Below, piece by piece: positions 53,101-63,692 of a stretch of DNA of 64,000 nucleotides; within the stretch, counting starts at the first letter, position 1, and the number at the start of each line of letters is the position of its first letter. The position numbers and the translations under genes were made by a program. Below the pieces are notes generated by a model, which saw only the letters and a program-made list of their open reading frames with translations, did no database searches and was not told the origin of the DNA. This stretch comes from Ascidia mentula (Eukaryota; Chordata; Ascidiacea; Phlebobranchia; Ascidiidae), in contig OX387205.1 of assembly GCA_947561715.1 (NCBI GenBank), positions 5,585,001-5,649,000 of the forward strand. The letters are read 5' to 3'.

Positions 53101-56100
53101 GACCTATGGTAAGCTACTGTGGTTTGCATTCAAGCATTTTCCATGTCCTGCACATGTTATTTTTAATTCAGGGCCTCATGGGTGATCGGGGTGAAAAAGG
53201 AAAAATTGGATATATGGTATGTTTTTTTAACTTTCCTGTCTTCATGTAACATGCTAACCAAGGATGTTTTATTGGCAGGGAATAAGTGGAGAACCAGGTC
53301 CACATGGAACTCCGGGAGCTGACGGTAAACCGGTAAGCTACCTTAAGTTTGTCAAGTATGTTAAACCATACAACCATAACCTGTATTGTCTTAGGGTCCT
53401 ATTGGAGGTGATGGGCCTCCTGGTCTAGCTGGTGAACCGGTTAGTAGCTGGAAAATTGTTTTTTTTTTCAGTACGTGGTATTATTGGCAAAAAGCGTTGC
53501 GTAAATCAACTTGCGTCCACAATAAACGTGGGGTCCAAAAGATTTTCCCAAACAATAATCTTATTACTGCCGATTTGGCAGACCAGGGATGAAGTTCGTT
53601 TGTCTGTGAAGATCTTGCGGATATTAAGTGATAATGCAACAACATTTTGTTGGATTTAAATTTTCGTAGTTTATAAACTTTGTTACTACATAGTTTTTAC
53701 TAAATTGGAATAGTGGTCCACGGACCCAAACAAGATAAAAATAAACCTGTCACGAATGAATCATGAAATCATGAAAATCATGGTTTTCATTTTCGGAACA
53801 GTTTATGCTTAACTTTTTACATTTCCTCATTTTTGTATTGTCAGGGATCCCCTGGTTTACCTGGAATAAGAGGACCACTCGGCCCGCAGATAAAGGTACA
53901 TTTATTTTCACCAGTATCGTTATGAAAACCTTACGAAAATTCTTTATCGATACCAAAAACTGCGTTTGATATTATTTGTGCCAAATGTCTTGATTTCAAA
54001 CCAGTTTTAAATGACAATTTTTTACCCAAACGTTGAAACTAAAATATTTTTGCAGGGCTGGATGGGAGAAAGAGGATTTCCAGGAATCAAAGGTGATAAG
54101 GTGACTTTCAAGTCTTGTTTATTAAGTTATTCGCTGCTTCTTCTATAGTTCTTGTAGTGTACTAAGGTTCATTTTGCTTTAAGTTATGTGTGAGCATGTT
54201 TAAATTGTAAGTTGCTAAATAATATTCCAATGCAGGGAAATGTTGGTGCTCGAGGCGCAAAGGGAAAATATGGATACAAAGGTCCACAGGTAAAAGGTTA
54301 CGGGAAACACACTAATGTCTCTCTCTCTAAATATTAACTATTTGTTGCATTTTGGCAGGGTGATGAAGGCGCAAGGGGAAAATTTGGAGAGTCTGGTGAA
54401 AAAGGCAAACCGGTCAGACATTTGTTTCCCTATAGTATGACTTTTCAAATGCCGTGCAAATCATGCAAATTAGTAATTTTTAATATTCTTAACGGTCGGA
54501 TATTTTGCATGCAGGGGATTCCTGGAGACAGAGGTCTGAGAGGCGAACCTGGAAAACCCGGTCCACCAGTGAGTACGTCCGTTTTTACCATTACCTTCAT
54601 GAAGTTTTTACTTAGAAACAAAGCGATGTATCACATTTTCCAACATTCACAACCGATACGTGTAACGTTTGTGTTACCATTGCCAGGGACCACCAGGTCA
54701 TCAGGGAATCAAGGGAAGATCTGGTTCCGACGGAAAAAAGGTTGGTTATATAAGTCATACAATCCGGCGATTAGTCCGTATTTTTAACACGAACAATTCA
54801 GCCCAAATAACCCATGTAATTCATCTTTATCTACAGACGTATAGGTGCATTAAAAAACGGGTATCGAGATTAATCTTACGTCGTTATATGGGCTGTAATA
54901 AAGCTTTCTAAACCCTGATTTTATAAACACAAAATACTTTATAAACAGTATTGTGACTTTTCAGGGTGAATTCGGCAGAAAAGGCATAGAAGGCCCTCCT
55001 GGATTAAAAGGGGAACTTGGAGACATCGGTGATGAAGGGCCGAAAGGAAGTAAAGGATTAGTGGTAAGTGTGATAAAAACATGCAACAAAAACATCATTA
55101 TTAATAACATTCTGGTTTCTGTTGCTGCCAGACATATTCTAATTTAATAGTCTGCTCTTCTGCCACAATAAAAACGTAACTTTGTTAACCGACGTTTCGC
55201 CTGTTAATTTAACGTCGGTTAACAAAGCAGACTATTAAATTCTGACTTTTATGGAAATTTAAAATATTAAATTTAGCTGTTGTTTTCCGCAATTGTGTGA
55301 AATATTATTTTTAAATTTTACGTATTTACTTTTGATTGGACTTTTACGATTCAAAATATTTTATTTTTAAAGTATTGGCAGTACGAATTAATTATCCTAT
55401 TTTCAGGGTTTTCCCGGAGACATAGGATTGCCCGGACAAGTTGGAGAGGACGGTGTGCCGGTAAACCATACAGTGTCTTTTTGCCACGATGAAAAGTAGC
55501 CAAACACCAGTTTAATATTTTATGTACTTTCTCATGTAGGGAGACAAAGGGCAAATTGGAAGTAGCGGAGCAATCGGTCTAGAGGTAAATGTGTTTATTT
55601 CAGCAAAATTACATCAGATATAATGTACATTATAATGCTAGGGAGCTGAAGGATCTGTTGGTGATAAAGGATATCCTGGGATCGAAGGCCCTCAGGTTCG
55701 TATAAAATTTATGAAATTGTCGCAGTCTTGAAACATAGAACGTGGCTTCAAATAACATAAGGATAGAACCCTAAGTTTAACTTTGTTTTAAAAAAAGATG
55801 ATTTTGAAATCCCGTCATATTGTTTTAATATGAAAAGTTGTTTTTTTGTAGGGATTTCGTGGCGTTAAAGGCAGAAGAGGACAACACGGCCCCATAGGAC
55901 CAAGAGTAAGATTTTTTCGATCTTCTTTTGAAGTTTTTTCGTTTTGTTATTCACTTTTTTGCATAGGGTCATCCAGGAATGCCGGGACCGCGAGGACCCC
56001 AAGGAAAGCCTGGGAATCAGGTAATTTGTTTCACCCAGTACATGTTTATATTGATGATCATCGAACGTCTTTCATTGCTTTTAAACAGGGACAACCAGGG

Positions 56101-59100
56101 CCACCTGGACCAGAAGGGATTCAAGGAGTTCCTGGTTTTAAGGTAGCCAATAATTTCCTGTCTGCTCTAACGCTTAGCTGATTGTTTAAATATGTATTTA
56201 TATATGCAATACGTTCGTTGTGACATATTATTTTTCGGAAAATTTACTAATTTGTGACCGTATTCATTAAACATAAAATTTACCAACATTCTAAATTACA
56301 GGGAGTCAAAGGAAACGTCGGGTTGCAAGGACCGAGCGGAACTGACGGAGCCAAGGTGGGAATATTTCGTGATTACGTGTGTTTTGTACTTACTTACACG
56401 ACATTAACAACAATATTACGAAATAGACACAAATTGCGATATTGCGCTGAATTAAAAATGGATTTTTATTGTGTAGGGAAATTCAGGACGTAGAGGTCGA
56501 CGGGGTGAGATTGGACCTCCTGGATTAAAAGGAGAAGTAGGAAATAAGGGAGAAACCGGTTTGTTGGTGAGTAATAATGATTCTTTTTTATATTTTATTA
56601 CAAATAAGATTAGTTCTACTTCCATTGTCACGGGTTTTCAACGGGGGGCCTTAAAGGTTAAGTTAAGAACAAATTGCGAAATTTTTTTTCCGCCCCGAAT
56701 TCTTCTAAATACCAAAAAAAATTCTTAAAATTGGTCCGTTTTCGTCTCACAATAAACAAGGTCTTTCAACACAAGTTCAGTGACATAATAAGAAAGCACT
56801 TTAGCGAAAAATCATTTGTTCTTCGAAAGCTGCCGTCAGGGGTTGGGGAAAAATGGGGTATATGTAAATATTAAAACAGGATTATGATTTTCAATAGCGA
56901 AGTCTATCAATTTTAGGGACTTAAAGGTGAAAAGGGTGAAGATGGCATTGTTGGTCCTGAAGGAGATCAGGTATTTATTCAGTAGTGTTGTTGCTCATAA
57001 TTAATCACAAGGTTAATGTGCGTGTTTTGTATTCAGGGCAAACCTGGAGTTTCGGGTGTAAGAGGAATTCCGGGCGACGTTGGTTTGCAGGTAATACTGC
57101 GCCATCAACCAAACTGTCAAACATTCAATTTTTACCAAGGAAAAAATTTCTAAGCACTGTTTAAGATATTTTTAATAAAATCAAATCTATGCATATTTGG
57201 TAATTCCTGTTAACCGATTCCGGGAATCACTCCTATTTCCGACCCATGGCAACGATTTCCAGATTTCGCTTTTGACGACATTTATGGAAAGATATGCTTT
57301 CTGGGTTTTATCTATTTGAATAAGACACTGAAGATGCTTTATAGCGAAATTATTTGTCTCACACGAAAGTCATTGGATTTAAACCCAGAAAACATATTTT
57401 GCCATATTTGGTAATTGCATCACTTTATTGTTAATTGCACTACTTTATAGGGACCTTATGGCACAAAAGGAATACCTGGAACACGTGGTGAGCAAGGACA
57501 AAAGGTTTGTACAAAAGTTGAGCGTTGAACACGTGCCGGTCAGATTACATAGGTTTTCGTGTGGTTTGGCAGGGAGACCGCGGACTAGAAGGACCCCAGG
57601 GGCCACAAGGGGCCACAGGAACTCGTGGTATAGTTGGATTTCAAGGTTTGGAAGGCGTGATTGGACCAGATGGCAAAAAGGGCGAAATTGGCAACAAGGG
57701 AAATATTGGACTCAAGGGAAAAAACGGAGACATGGTACGTGTTGCTTTGGTGACGTAACAACAGCACATTGTTACTATTTTTAGAACAATTTTGTTGGAA
57801 AGTACTGTAGTTGATTAATTTTACATTTTAGGGTGATTCGGGTCCCAAAGGAGATGTTGGAATGCAAGGATTCCAGGGACTTCAGGTAAAAATGTTTCCT
57901 TTTGTACCTTGTTTTAAATAAGTCAGTTTGTACCACGCTCTGCTTATTCCTGATGATGTCAAATTATTTTCAGGGTACTCCAGGCAAGACAGGAAAAGCA
58001 GGAGAGAAGGGAACCAAGGGACAAAAAGTGTGTTGTTATTGAATTGCGCCTAAGCGTTGGGCAATATGCATGTACCTGAATCTCGTTTTTATACGTAGGG
58101 TGAAACGGGTAAATCAGGAGTTAAAGGAAATGTCGGAAGTCGTGGAGAAACGGGAGAAAGAGGAATTATGGGAATGAAAGGTCTTCGCGGAAACAGGGGT
58201 CCACCGGTAAAGTATTTTTGATTTCTGGGACAAATTTTTCCATTAAAGTTTTACAGCTTCACTTACGAACATAACTTACGGCTTAGTAAACTTTCAACAT
58301 AAAGAATACAGCCAACATCACATTTGTCAAGTAGAAATGTATGTTTAGTTGTATAAGCTGTTTGTTTTTGTTAAAAGTGTACAGCGTACATACTTGACAT
58401 TTTGTATTTTTTGAACGTAACATAACGCGTTGTTTTATTGTCAGGGTAATCTTGGAGACATAGGTCGGGACGGTGCAGCAGGACACAAGGGCTACATTGT
58501 AAGTATCTCGGTAAAACTGTTTTTGGCAAAGCATGAACGATGAAAACTGTTTTGTGGTAGGGACTAATGGGATCCAAAGGCAAAGACGGTGCAACAGGTC
58601 GCCACGGAGAACAGGTGAATTACAAAAATAATTTCTGTTTTTGCAACGAAATCCCTGATGTGTCAGCCAAATGCTATAACTGGGAACACAATACTGTTTT
58701 TTCATGTTCGTTATTGTCGAATGACTTTTGTGTGTTAAAAGCAATGTTTGGTTGAAATATTTGATCATTTTTTAATACCACCCTCTTTTCACACACATTT
58801 ATTTCATACGATTATAACATTATCATTATTCCATACAGGGCGAACAAGGAGATGAAGGGAGAGAGGGATTACGAGGAACCGACGGTGTTCCGGTAAATAA
58901 AATTTCTTGTCTTCAAATTTAAATTTGCCGTGTCAGGCTTGGATACTTACGTACATTTCACACCCTTGATATCAAAAACATTTTCACTCTCACAATATGA
59001 TATTATGTTGCATCCCAAAGGGTCCGCCAGGTGCTACGGGAGACCGGGGATTGCCTGGAAACACTGGAAAAGAGGTATTACGTGCGATAAATTGTATAAA

Positions 59101-62100
59101 AACACTACAGAATTATTATGACCACGTGGATTTAAGATTTATTTAAACCAAATAAATTTTTTTTAAATTTGACGTATCATTTATTCCTATTACAATATAA
59201 CGTATTGCTTATTTTGCGGCAGGGTAAGCCAGGGCCAACTGGAACTAAAGGCCCACCGGGATATCCTGGAGATACGGTAAACAAATAGTTTTTTATCCGT
59301 TTTAATGATCCGTGCTTATCTAATGTAAACTCTTTGTATAGGGTGTAGTCGGAAAGCTCGGAAAGACTGGTTTGCTAGGAGTTAAAGGAGAACCGGTGAG
59401 TTTTTCTGAAACAAATTAGGGTAATTTAGTTGCAGTTGCTAGAGGTATTTTCTTGGAAATGTTGGTCTGTGTTCATAGCTTGAGCGTTTGCTTGTTGACA
59501 ATGGTATGGTTTAGGGTGTCAATGGATCCAAAGGAGCAACTGGTTCTAGGGGACAACAAGGGCCGCCGGTGAGTGACTGTTTAATGTAATTTACAATCAG
59601 TTAACGTAAGTAATATTTCATAGTAGTAGCATTGCTGCATGACTGATGGTTATATGGTCCAAGTTGTAAGCTTTATGTTTTTCGGATGATAAAAAATACA
59701 TTATCAATACACACAGTAATACTGTAGCTTTGAAATCCTTTCCATTGTATATCTAGGGGACTGTTGGGAAAAAGGGTGTAATTGGTGAAAGAGGCCCGGA
59801 TGGACCACTGGTAAGAAAGTAGTTTAAATTGTTACACCTTGATCCAGAGTGTAAAGAACTGAATATTTAATTTGACATTGGTTATTATACATATATTGTT
59901 TTAAATTAAAAAATCGATTATTCAAACATTGGGAACAATTTGTGAAGTTTGACAAATATTTATTTAGGGTTTACGAGGACTGACAGGAATTTCAGGCAGA
60001 GATGGATCACCTGGGCCAAGGGTAAGGTTTTCCGTTTTAAAATCATTCTGTTCCTTAAACAAGACTTTACATTGTGACCCACATATCCTTATTATTTACC
60101 TTCTTTGTCCTTTGGAAATTTAACCACCCTGACATCACATTCGAGCTTGTTTTTCGAAGATCCTGTTTGAACAAAAGATATTTTTGACAAATTGTGGTTT
60201 TAGGGAAACGTGGGAGATCCGGGTACAACCGGCAAACAAGGTTTGCAAGGTCCAGAAGGTTACATAGGACTACCTGGTGCTCCCGGAGATCGTGGACCAG
60301 TTGGTGAAAGGGTAACAAACCGCTTAGTAATTTAAGCTGCTAATTTTAGAACTTCCTGCTGAATCACACGCGGTATTTGAAACAGGATATACATTAAAAG
60401 AATTGATTTTATCAAAACTTTAACAACAGCAAAGTGGAGCCATTAATATAATTTCTGTGAGATGCAGACAGATGACCACTGTTTCGACCTATAAGCTATC
60501 AGTTGCAATGTTTTTTCAGGGTCCCTCTGGAATGAACGGACTTAAAGGTGAAACAGGAGCCTTAGGTTCCGTTGGTGCAATTGGATTACGCGGCGACAAA
60601 GGAGAACTGGGACTGAAAGGAATACCGGTATAGAATAATGGAGATATAATGTTGTGATTTTATTTAATTCTGTTATTGTTGTTCTAAAGGGAATTCCAGG
60701 AAACATAGGTTTACAGGGACCTCATGGAAACAACGGTCCCGTGGTACGTTAAATCACCTTTATGTAACATAAGCACTTCAATATTACGAGCACGTTGTGT
60801 GGCCTATATATTGACGTATTAAAGAGTATTACTAACAAGCTTCACGTCACCTTTTTAAATCTTTTGATCCGTGGTAATATGCAGGGACCAAATGGCGACC
60901 GCGGAAGACAAGGAAGCCCTGGACGAAAAGGATTTCGCGGCAGAGACGTAAGTGGGGGTCTGGTCATGATTACAAGGTGTATCTGTTCGAAGTAACTGAA
61001 AATCTGTAATTGAACAGTAATATACATGATCAGATTTCACAGCTCTTGCTCTTACTGTGACATCCCTGTGTGACGTCATAATTGCAGGGAGTCAAGGAAG
61101 TGCAAATGTCGTCAAATCTTCTAACGTCAATTAAAATGAGCAACTTTCTTTTTTAAAATGATGATTGTTGCATTATTACACAGCTTTAGTACAAAAGCAA
61201 GGGACCAGAATACGTTACATACATTTTCAATTATACACTAACGACGGAAACATATTTACTCATAATTTATATTTGCCAATGTAAGTCCTTTGTTAAATAA
61301 CAGGGCTCTCCCGGATTAGATGGGGCCGCTGGGACCATCGGAGCTAAAGGTGTTATTGGACAGCGAGGGTATATGGGTGACGATGGCGACCCCGGAGTAA
61401 AGGGCAGCACAGTAAGCTTTTCAATATCCACAGTAAATAAAGCAATTTCAACATTATGTAACTTGTTACAGGGCGACCAAGGACCTCCTGGACCACCTGG
61501 TCCTCCGGTATGTTGATATTATATTTATGTGTTTCATTGGACGTGGGTGCTATTGTATAAAATAAACACCAATAAATATACTTCAGGGAGATGTTATTCC
61601 TGTACGAATTTCAAGTGAATCAAAGATAACTAATTTGGTGGGACAAAAATCGGCCACAGTCAACCGAGAAACTCTTCTAAATGATTTTCCGTCAACAGTG
61701 GGTTTAGAATCCCCAGTGGTAAGTGGTACATATATAATGTTTTACCTAATATATGTACAAATACATTTCTACTTTGTCACTTTAACCAAACTTAGAGTTG
61801 GAGAAAATTTTAGTTTTATTTTTACCATATTCAATAATTTTCGGCTTGTAGTTTTTCGTTCCGTTGTAGACAGAAAGGAATTTTGTTTCTCGCTAATGTT
61901 TCGTTTGCATTTATTTTAAACAAAACTAGGCATCTTTGGGACGTGAACAACTGAATAGACTTCATCAAGATCTTATCAGTGTAAAGACAAAAGATGGCAG
62001 TAAAGAACATCCTGCGGTGACCTGCAGTGACCTTTTATTGACGAATCAGCAAACCGAGTCTCCAACACGTGATGGTAAGGTTAAAAGCCTTGATAGCCTA

Positions 62101-63100
62101 CAAATTATGAATCTCGTTGCCAATTGTAAACTGTGCCTCAAGGCAGCTAGCCCAGTGATTCAAGCAATAAAACACTAATATGTTACTTCAAAAACTTACA
62201 CCGGTTACAAAACGTTTTTTTTCTCAGACAAATATTGGATAGATCCAAACCAAGGATCTTCTGCCGATGCGGTTAAAGTTCACTGCAAATTTGACGAACA
62301 ACACTTCATGTCATGTTTTCCGGCGTCAGTGATGCGTGTCAGAGAGCGCCGATCGGTTCCAGTTGGCCGCGGACGCCGAGGAATTGGAACCATGGACACT
62401 CAGATTCAATTCCTTCAGCTTCTGAGCAACGCAGCTGAACAGCAAATCACACTTGGCTGCTCAAATCATTCAAGCGTGATACGTGAGGAGATTTTGTCTG
62501 GTAACCGACCGTTAACGCTGCACACTCATACTCAGAAAACTGTTCATTATTCGACGGAAAAACGCGGAAATTTGCCCAAACACACAATACTGCTGAACGC
62601 AATCGCCAAGAACTGTAACGTAAGTGTGACTTACACAAACTTTTAATGATAAACTATTGATTAGATTTAAATTGTATCGTAAAGTAAATATGTCACACTG
62701 ACTCCCACTGTGCTGAGAAACGAATTTAATTATAAAGTCGCGATTTTGAATTTACCGAATTACTAATCTTCACATATGTGCAAAAAAGTTGCAACCGCAA
62801 AAGTTTGTTTTTAAGATAAAATATTTACACGTTTTGCAAACATATACGAGTGATTGGCCTCAACCTATGTACTGTCAAACTAAAGCGTGTTTCTTATTCA
62901 CCCTGGTGTGTTTATTTCCCATTTTTTAACGTCGAGTAACATCGCGTATTTACATCCAGTCGGAAATCCCCGGCATCCAGCGACTAGTTCTTCGTCTGAA
63001 AACTCAAAATGCAAGAAATTTACCCATAACCACTGTAAGTTGGTCCGACCATTTTCCACCACCTGTTGATTTGGATTACGGCGAAGTTTGTTTCCGATGA
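47188..63100 (+). CDS. COL27A1-like: Clade C fibrillar collagen alpha chain (COL24A1/COL27A1-like), 58 coding exons, 1847 aa
   Basis: Secreted fibrillar procollagen chain. Order: signal peptide (1 to about 35), TSPN domain (about 41-272), Ser/Thr-rich variable region (273-551, nearly all in one exon), linker with two cysteines (552-587), triple helix (588-1578), C-telopeptide and propeptide start (1579-1640), COLFI domain (about 1641-1847). All 58 exons join in one frame, and every helical exon starts with a Gly codon. Clade C is supported by the ILQRL start of TSPN, the TSPN end (TFEGVLCELV, DLCTHEWKNC) with its four cysteines, the single large variable-region exon, and a helix of 991 residues with interruptions. 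Clade A and B helices are about 1014 residues and perfect. The ATG at 47188 follows an in-frame stop (47152-47154), has A at -3 and opens a hydrophobic signal sequence. A further upstream exon cannot be excluded. The protein family is certain; the clade is very likely. Confidence 0.92.
47309..48771 (+). other. Intron 1 of the collagen gene
   Basis: At 1463 bases this is the largest intron of the gene. Donor gtaag at 47309, acceptor ttttctag ending at 48771, phase 1. It holds three copies of TTTGCAAAAGAA (48129-48199) and no additional exon that I can recognise. First introns of matrix genes often hold control elements; that role is inferred here. Confidence 0.7.
48129..48199 (+). repeat. Three direct copies of TTTGCAAAAGAA in collagen intron 1
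   Basis: Exact 12-base copies lie at 48129-48140, 48153-48164 and 48188-48199, starts 24 and 35 bases apart. The core TTTGCAAA is palindromic. It could be a cluster of binding sites or the remains of a tandem repeat. Confidence 0.75.
50650..50745 (+). repeat. Short dispersed retroelement-like repeat with hammerhead-like core (copy 2, plus orientation)
   Basis: This lies in collagen intron 5 (50279-50879). CTGACGA (50650-50656) is followed by a stem-loop (GCCT/AGGC plus GTT/AAC), then GAAA (50677-50680) and CGTC (50681-50684). That order is the hammerhead ribozyme core. The tail (about 50685-50733) resembles the tails of the copies at 9963-10030 and 55141-55241. Stem I pairs poorly around the core, so activity is doubtful. 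Confidence 0.5.
52187..52201 (+). other. Helix interruption 1 (AVPLL, residues 642-646)
   Basis: In exon 9 the repeat runs GSKGHQ, then AVPLL without glycine, then GPIGPKGAK. The exon is 114 nt (38 codons), so the interruption is encoded in frame. It is not a splice error in my model, because both flanking sites are canonical. Confidence 0.88.
53890..53895 (+). other. Helix interruption 2 (extra Ile-Lys, residues 803-804)
   Basis: Exon 18 is 51 nt and ends GPLGPQ-IK before the next exon starts GWMGER. Two residues are therefore added between triplets. No earlier GT donor exists that would remove them; the donor used is gtacat at 53896. Confidence 0.8.
55141..55241 (-). repeat. Palindromic copy of the same short repeat (copy 3) in collagen intron 24
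   Basis: Outer arms 55141-55155 and 55227-55241 are perfect inverted repeats of 15 bases. Inner arms 55180-55196 and 55211-55227 are perfect inverted repeats of 17 bases. A 24-base stretch interrupts the left side only. On the minus strand it carries AACAGGCGAAACGTC and a tail ending GGCAGAAGAGCAG. ATTCT flanks it at 55136-55140 and 55239-55243, a possible short target duplication. Confidence 0.7.
61587..63100 (+). other. Collagen C-telopeptide and COLFI C-propeptide, exons 55-58
   Basis: Exons: 61587-61718, 61930-62074, 62228-62619, 62960-63100. The COLFI domain directs chain selection and trimer formation and is removed by a procollagen C-proteinase. Landmarks are KTKDGSKEHPAVTCSDL, KYWIDPNQG, VKVHC, FMSCFP, QIQFLQLLSNAAEQQITLGC, NAIAKNC, ARNLPITTVSWSD and the end GEVCFR. 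Six cysteines are present: C1654 (C1), C1690 (C4), C1700 (C5), C1748 (C6), C1800 (C7), C1845 (C8). The C2 position is Thr1660 and the C3 position Ser1681. N1750-H-S is an N-glycosylation sequon. A basic segment between C5 and C6 (about 1707-1721) has no counterpart that I recall in vertebrate chains. The last exon was chosen over 63322-63387 because it restores LPI and VCF of the family. Confidence 0.9.
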
Positions 63101-63692
63101 AATGTGGTGAGTTAACACACAATGAAATGTTCTAAGAAACTTCAATTGGGTTTGATGTGGAAATTATTTAAGAAATATTTGAAAATATGATTCTATGACC
63201 GGTCTTTTGTTCAACAAACAAACAAATGTTTTGAAAATATTATTCTTGTATAGATTTTTTCTTTGTTTTAATGTCTTTCTTAATTTCACACCAAACACCT
63301 AAATGTGAAAATGTTTTTCAGCTGCCAGAGTACGACAATAACACTACGAAACTTATCGACACTCCAAGATCAGACAGAGGTCGTTGATTCGCGCACAGCG
63401 CCGCGAAGGACAGAAAGGGTGATAAATATTCAGCCGGGAGTTGGCGCAACAGAGCACTTATAGTTTTGCGGCGCTTGGCGTCATTTGTTACTTTTTGCTA
63501 TTGCACAAGTAGACAATTGCTTGATAATCAATATATACAGCATCTTATCTGCGTCGCTACCTCAGCGCAAAGTTTGTTTTTTTTCGTACTTTTCTGATTT
63601 TTATGTGAAATAGTAGCATTCTCTTGTACGAGTTTTTTACCGAAATTGAAAATATTCGGAGTAAAATTGCTGACATGTAGACAAGAAATAAA
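63101..63692 (+). other. Probable 3' UTR of the collagen gene with AATAAA at 63687-63692
   Basis: This AT-rich sequence follows the TGA at 63098-63100. The first convincing AATAAA is at 63687-63692; another occurs near the window end at about 63987. A consensus acceptor followed by 21 open codons lies at 63322-63387 and may be used by an alternative transcript. Confidence 0.5.

Larger units (their letters stand above)
51890..61507 (+). other. Collagen triple-helical region, exons 7 (end) to 54
   Basis: The helix is 991 residues (588-1578). Exons: 51991-52044, 52115-52228, 52288-52341, 52575-52619, 52696-52749, 52880-52924, 53055-53108, 53172-53216, 53279-53332, 53395-53439, 53845-53895, 54056-54100, 54236-54289, 54359-54412, 54515-54568, 54687-54740, 54965-55063, 55407-55460, 55540-55584, 55642-55695, 55852-55905, 55967-56020, 56089-56142, 56302-56355, 56477-56566, 56917-56970, 57037-57090, 57451-57504, 57573-57734, 57832-57885, 57974-58027, 58099-58206, 58445-58498, 58561-58614, 58839-58892, 59021-59074, 59223-59276, 59342-59395, 59515-59568, 59757-59810, 59968-60021, 60204-60311, 60520-60627, 60690-60743, 60885-60947, 61304-61411, 61472-61507. 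Most are 54 nt, with 45, 63, 90, 99, 108 and 162 as well, the classic fibrillar pattern. The last exon is GDQGPPGPPGPP. An RGD lies at 1479-1481. Charged triplets (GEK, GDR, GKK) outnumber Pro-Pro triplets. Confidence 0.93.

Noticed and set aside
61088-61140. Acceptor-like aattgcag followed by GVKEVQM in collagen intron 52
   Set aside because: It does not continue as G-X-Y and no fitting donor follows; exon 53 joins exon 52 cleanly without it.
63322-63387. 21-codon open frame after a strong acceptor, first taken as the last collagen exon
   Set aside because: It lacks the conserved LPI..VCF end. The exon at 62960-63100 restores it in phase, so this is kept only as a possible alternative exon.
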